Position numbers and translations under genes: made by a program. From Sphagnum compactum (taxonomy: Eukaryota; Bryophyta; Sphagnopsida; Sphagnales): a stretch of 64,000 nt of DNA. The stretch covers positions 30,990,213 through 31,054,212 of the forward strand of contig OZ234493.1 of the NCBI GenBank assembly GCA_965153455.1, written 5' to 3'. Shown piece after piece: positions 62,190 to 64,000 of the stretch; within the stretch, counting starts at the first letter, position 1, and each line of letters begins with the position of its first letter. Below the pieces are notes generated by a model, which worked only from the letters and a program-made list of their open reading frames with translations, searched no databases and was not told the origin of the DNA.

Positions 62190-64000
62190 AACCGAAGAGG
62201 TAATTATGCTTCTCGAGGTATTGTGCTTCTTTGTACACACACACACACACACACATGAGTTTTATGTGACACTACTTGTATTGTCTGTACATGAAAGATG
62301 TCAAAATCAGAGAATCGCAGAAGGGAGAAAATTACTAGAATTTGCAAGGGGCTTTTGGTAACTGCAGAGAAAATCACATGGGGATCTGACAAAGAAATGA
62401 TTGAGTTACATTGCTTTCTTGATCAAATACAAAGGTTTAGGATTCCAAAACACCCGGATCCAGAGTACTACTAGGCTGCAAACTGAAATTGAAAATGATG
62501 ATATCAATCATGTATGAACCGAAAATGCAATCAAAAATATTTTTATGATTCAAAGGCAGCAGCTCATGACATGTTTGGTTCAAAGTATGAAGTAGCAATT
62601 CGTCAGCAGACAACTAACGCTACTCCGCAACTGTTTCTGCAACCCTTTTCTTCCAGTATAAAACTCTTATATACATCCTTTTGCATCTTTCCTTCTTGTC
62701 TTCTTCGCAGTTTGCACCCAAGTGCAAGGTTTTGTGGTCAAGTAGAAGGAAAGGATCATGTGTACCTATGCTTTTTAAAATTTTGGTTTGGTTTTAGGTA
62801 ACTTCTTTTATGCATTACCAATGACATTGAAGATTCATGCATATTTCTTGTTTGGAGGAGTTTGAGATCAGTTTTATTGATCATAACATATGCTTCAAAA
62901 TTTGTTCAACACACACTTCCTATTAAGTGACCTGATGAATTTTATTGATTGTAACATATACTTCAAAAAATGTCAGAAGCACACCTCCTATTAAGTGATC
63001 TGAACTTTGAATGTTGAAAATAAATTATCGTCCTCCATTGACCTATCTTTGTTGAAGACTAATTCAAGTAGTAAAGTTGCAGCAACGAGAATCCAAATAG
63101 TGGATATAGGTGCAATTCAATCTTGTTTGTTGAGTTCAAATTATTCAGTTTTTGACAACATCAAACAATTTCTTTTTAGCCTGATTAAATACATTGAATA
63201 TATTGAGAGGTTTTCATGTGTAGTATCCAATGGGCTGCTGAGGTGATTAAGTGCATGGGAACACAAAATCTGAATGAGTCTGCTTGGTAATTTTGTTCAA
63301 ATTTTTGATGGCTCCAAGTATTTTTGATGGGTGATTAATGCATGGACGCTTCTGGAAGCTTCCAACCTGGTGCTTTTGGGATTTCTGCGTGAAATTTTTG
63401 GGTGCGAGAAAGTTAGTAGGAGTAAACAAGGTTCAGTAAGAAAGTAGAATCTAGTGGGAAGGCAAGATGAGCTTGGGCAAGATCCAAGCTTTTTGTGTAC
63501 CAATCTGTTGTGAAGAAAAGAAGCATGGCATATGGGTCTGTAAAAGCTAGGCATGCGATTCTATCCCCATTAGTTCAGCTGTGTTTTGTGAATTGGCATG
63601 TTGGAAGTGTTCACAGACTCCCGATCGGTGAGATTGCTGAGCTCATTTGAGGTGTGGGTCAATTGGAGATCAATTATAGAGTGTGCCTTATGTGTTTATT
63701 ATTATTTCATAGAAGAAAGCAAGGACAATGATAATAAGATGCATGGTCTGACCTCCACAAACAAGATTGAATTGCAAGTTGCATGCTAGATTTTGAGCAG
63801 AGGTGAGATAGTAGCTGTAAGTTCCAAGTGTTTTCAGTAGCTCAAAGTGAAGAAAATGCCCATGCTCTTCTTGCCTCTGGTTTTGGTTTTGGCATTGTTT
63901 ATAAAATTTAAGAACCGGTTTGAACATAGCATCCGCTTCCATGTGCACACTAATATTCCTCAAGGCTGAAATTTTTGTAGGTACACAACTTTACAAAAAA
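62190..64000. other. cpSRP54 3' flank and gene-free end of window
   Basis: An AC microsatellite (about 62234-62255) lies in the probable 3' UTR. A ~70-base direct duplication (TTTATTGAT..TAACATAT.CTTCAAAA, then CACAC.TCCTATTAAGTGA) occurs at about 62873-62932 and 62941-63000. The remaining ORFs show no recognisable motif. Confidence 0.45.

Overview
The window is nuclear DNA of a land plant: spliced genes with GT-AG introns, a chloroplast SRP54, a P-class PPR protein, an 8-cysteine lipid-transfer protein, and long AT-rich intergenic tracts full of repeats. The chloroplast SRP54 keeps a bacterial-type GSG in its RNA-binding motif. I read that as pointing to a non-seed plant (bryophyte, lycophyte or fern grade), not a flowering plant. 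Species is not determined.

Layout. 1-13200 is gene-free and repeat-rich. It holds three LTR-like repeats (4290-7535), a degenerate purine-rich minisatellite (about 7980-8760) and members of several dispersed repeat families. 13200-16600 holds gene debris: a truncated LRR receptor-like 5' end (minus), a tiny basic ORF, an orphan exon-like ORF, and a short inverted-repeat element built around a perfect hairpin (16378-16606). 17000-23700 is again repeats. An intact lipid-transfer-protein gene lies at 23722-24132. From 24133 to 39700 I find no supported gene, but I do find two hairpins, a ~430-bp tandem duplication, a degenerate ~185-bp array (35567-37395) and a ~110-bp array (38896-39560).

The gene-rich end starts at 39719. 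In order it holds a six-exon single-pass membrane protein gene (plus), an ABCF-type ATPase pseudogene (minus) decayed largely by C-to-T changes, a PPR gene (minus) broken by a one-base frameshift, a complete 15-exon INTS11/CPSF73-II endonuclease gene (minus, 59711-53340), and an intronless cpSRP54 gene (plus, 60363-62189). INTS11 and cpSRP54 are divergent and share a 651-bp intergenic region. It carries a 2.2-copy tandem duplication of about 170 bp with telo-box motifs (AAACCCTA) and GATA microsatellites. The first large INTS11 intron contains a telomere-motif minisatellite.

The genes do not form one pathway. INTS11 acts in nuclear RNA 3'-end processing, cpSRP54 in thylakoid protein targeting, the PPR protein probably in organelle RNA metabolism, and the LTP in the cell wall or cuticle. 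Exons were placed by eye from splice sites, phase and family similarity; no search was run. No tRNA, rRNA or CRISPR locus was found.
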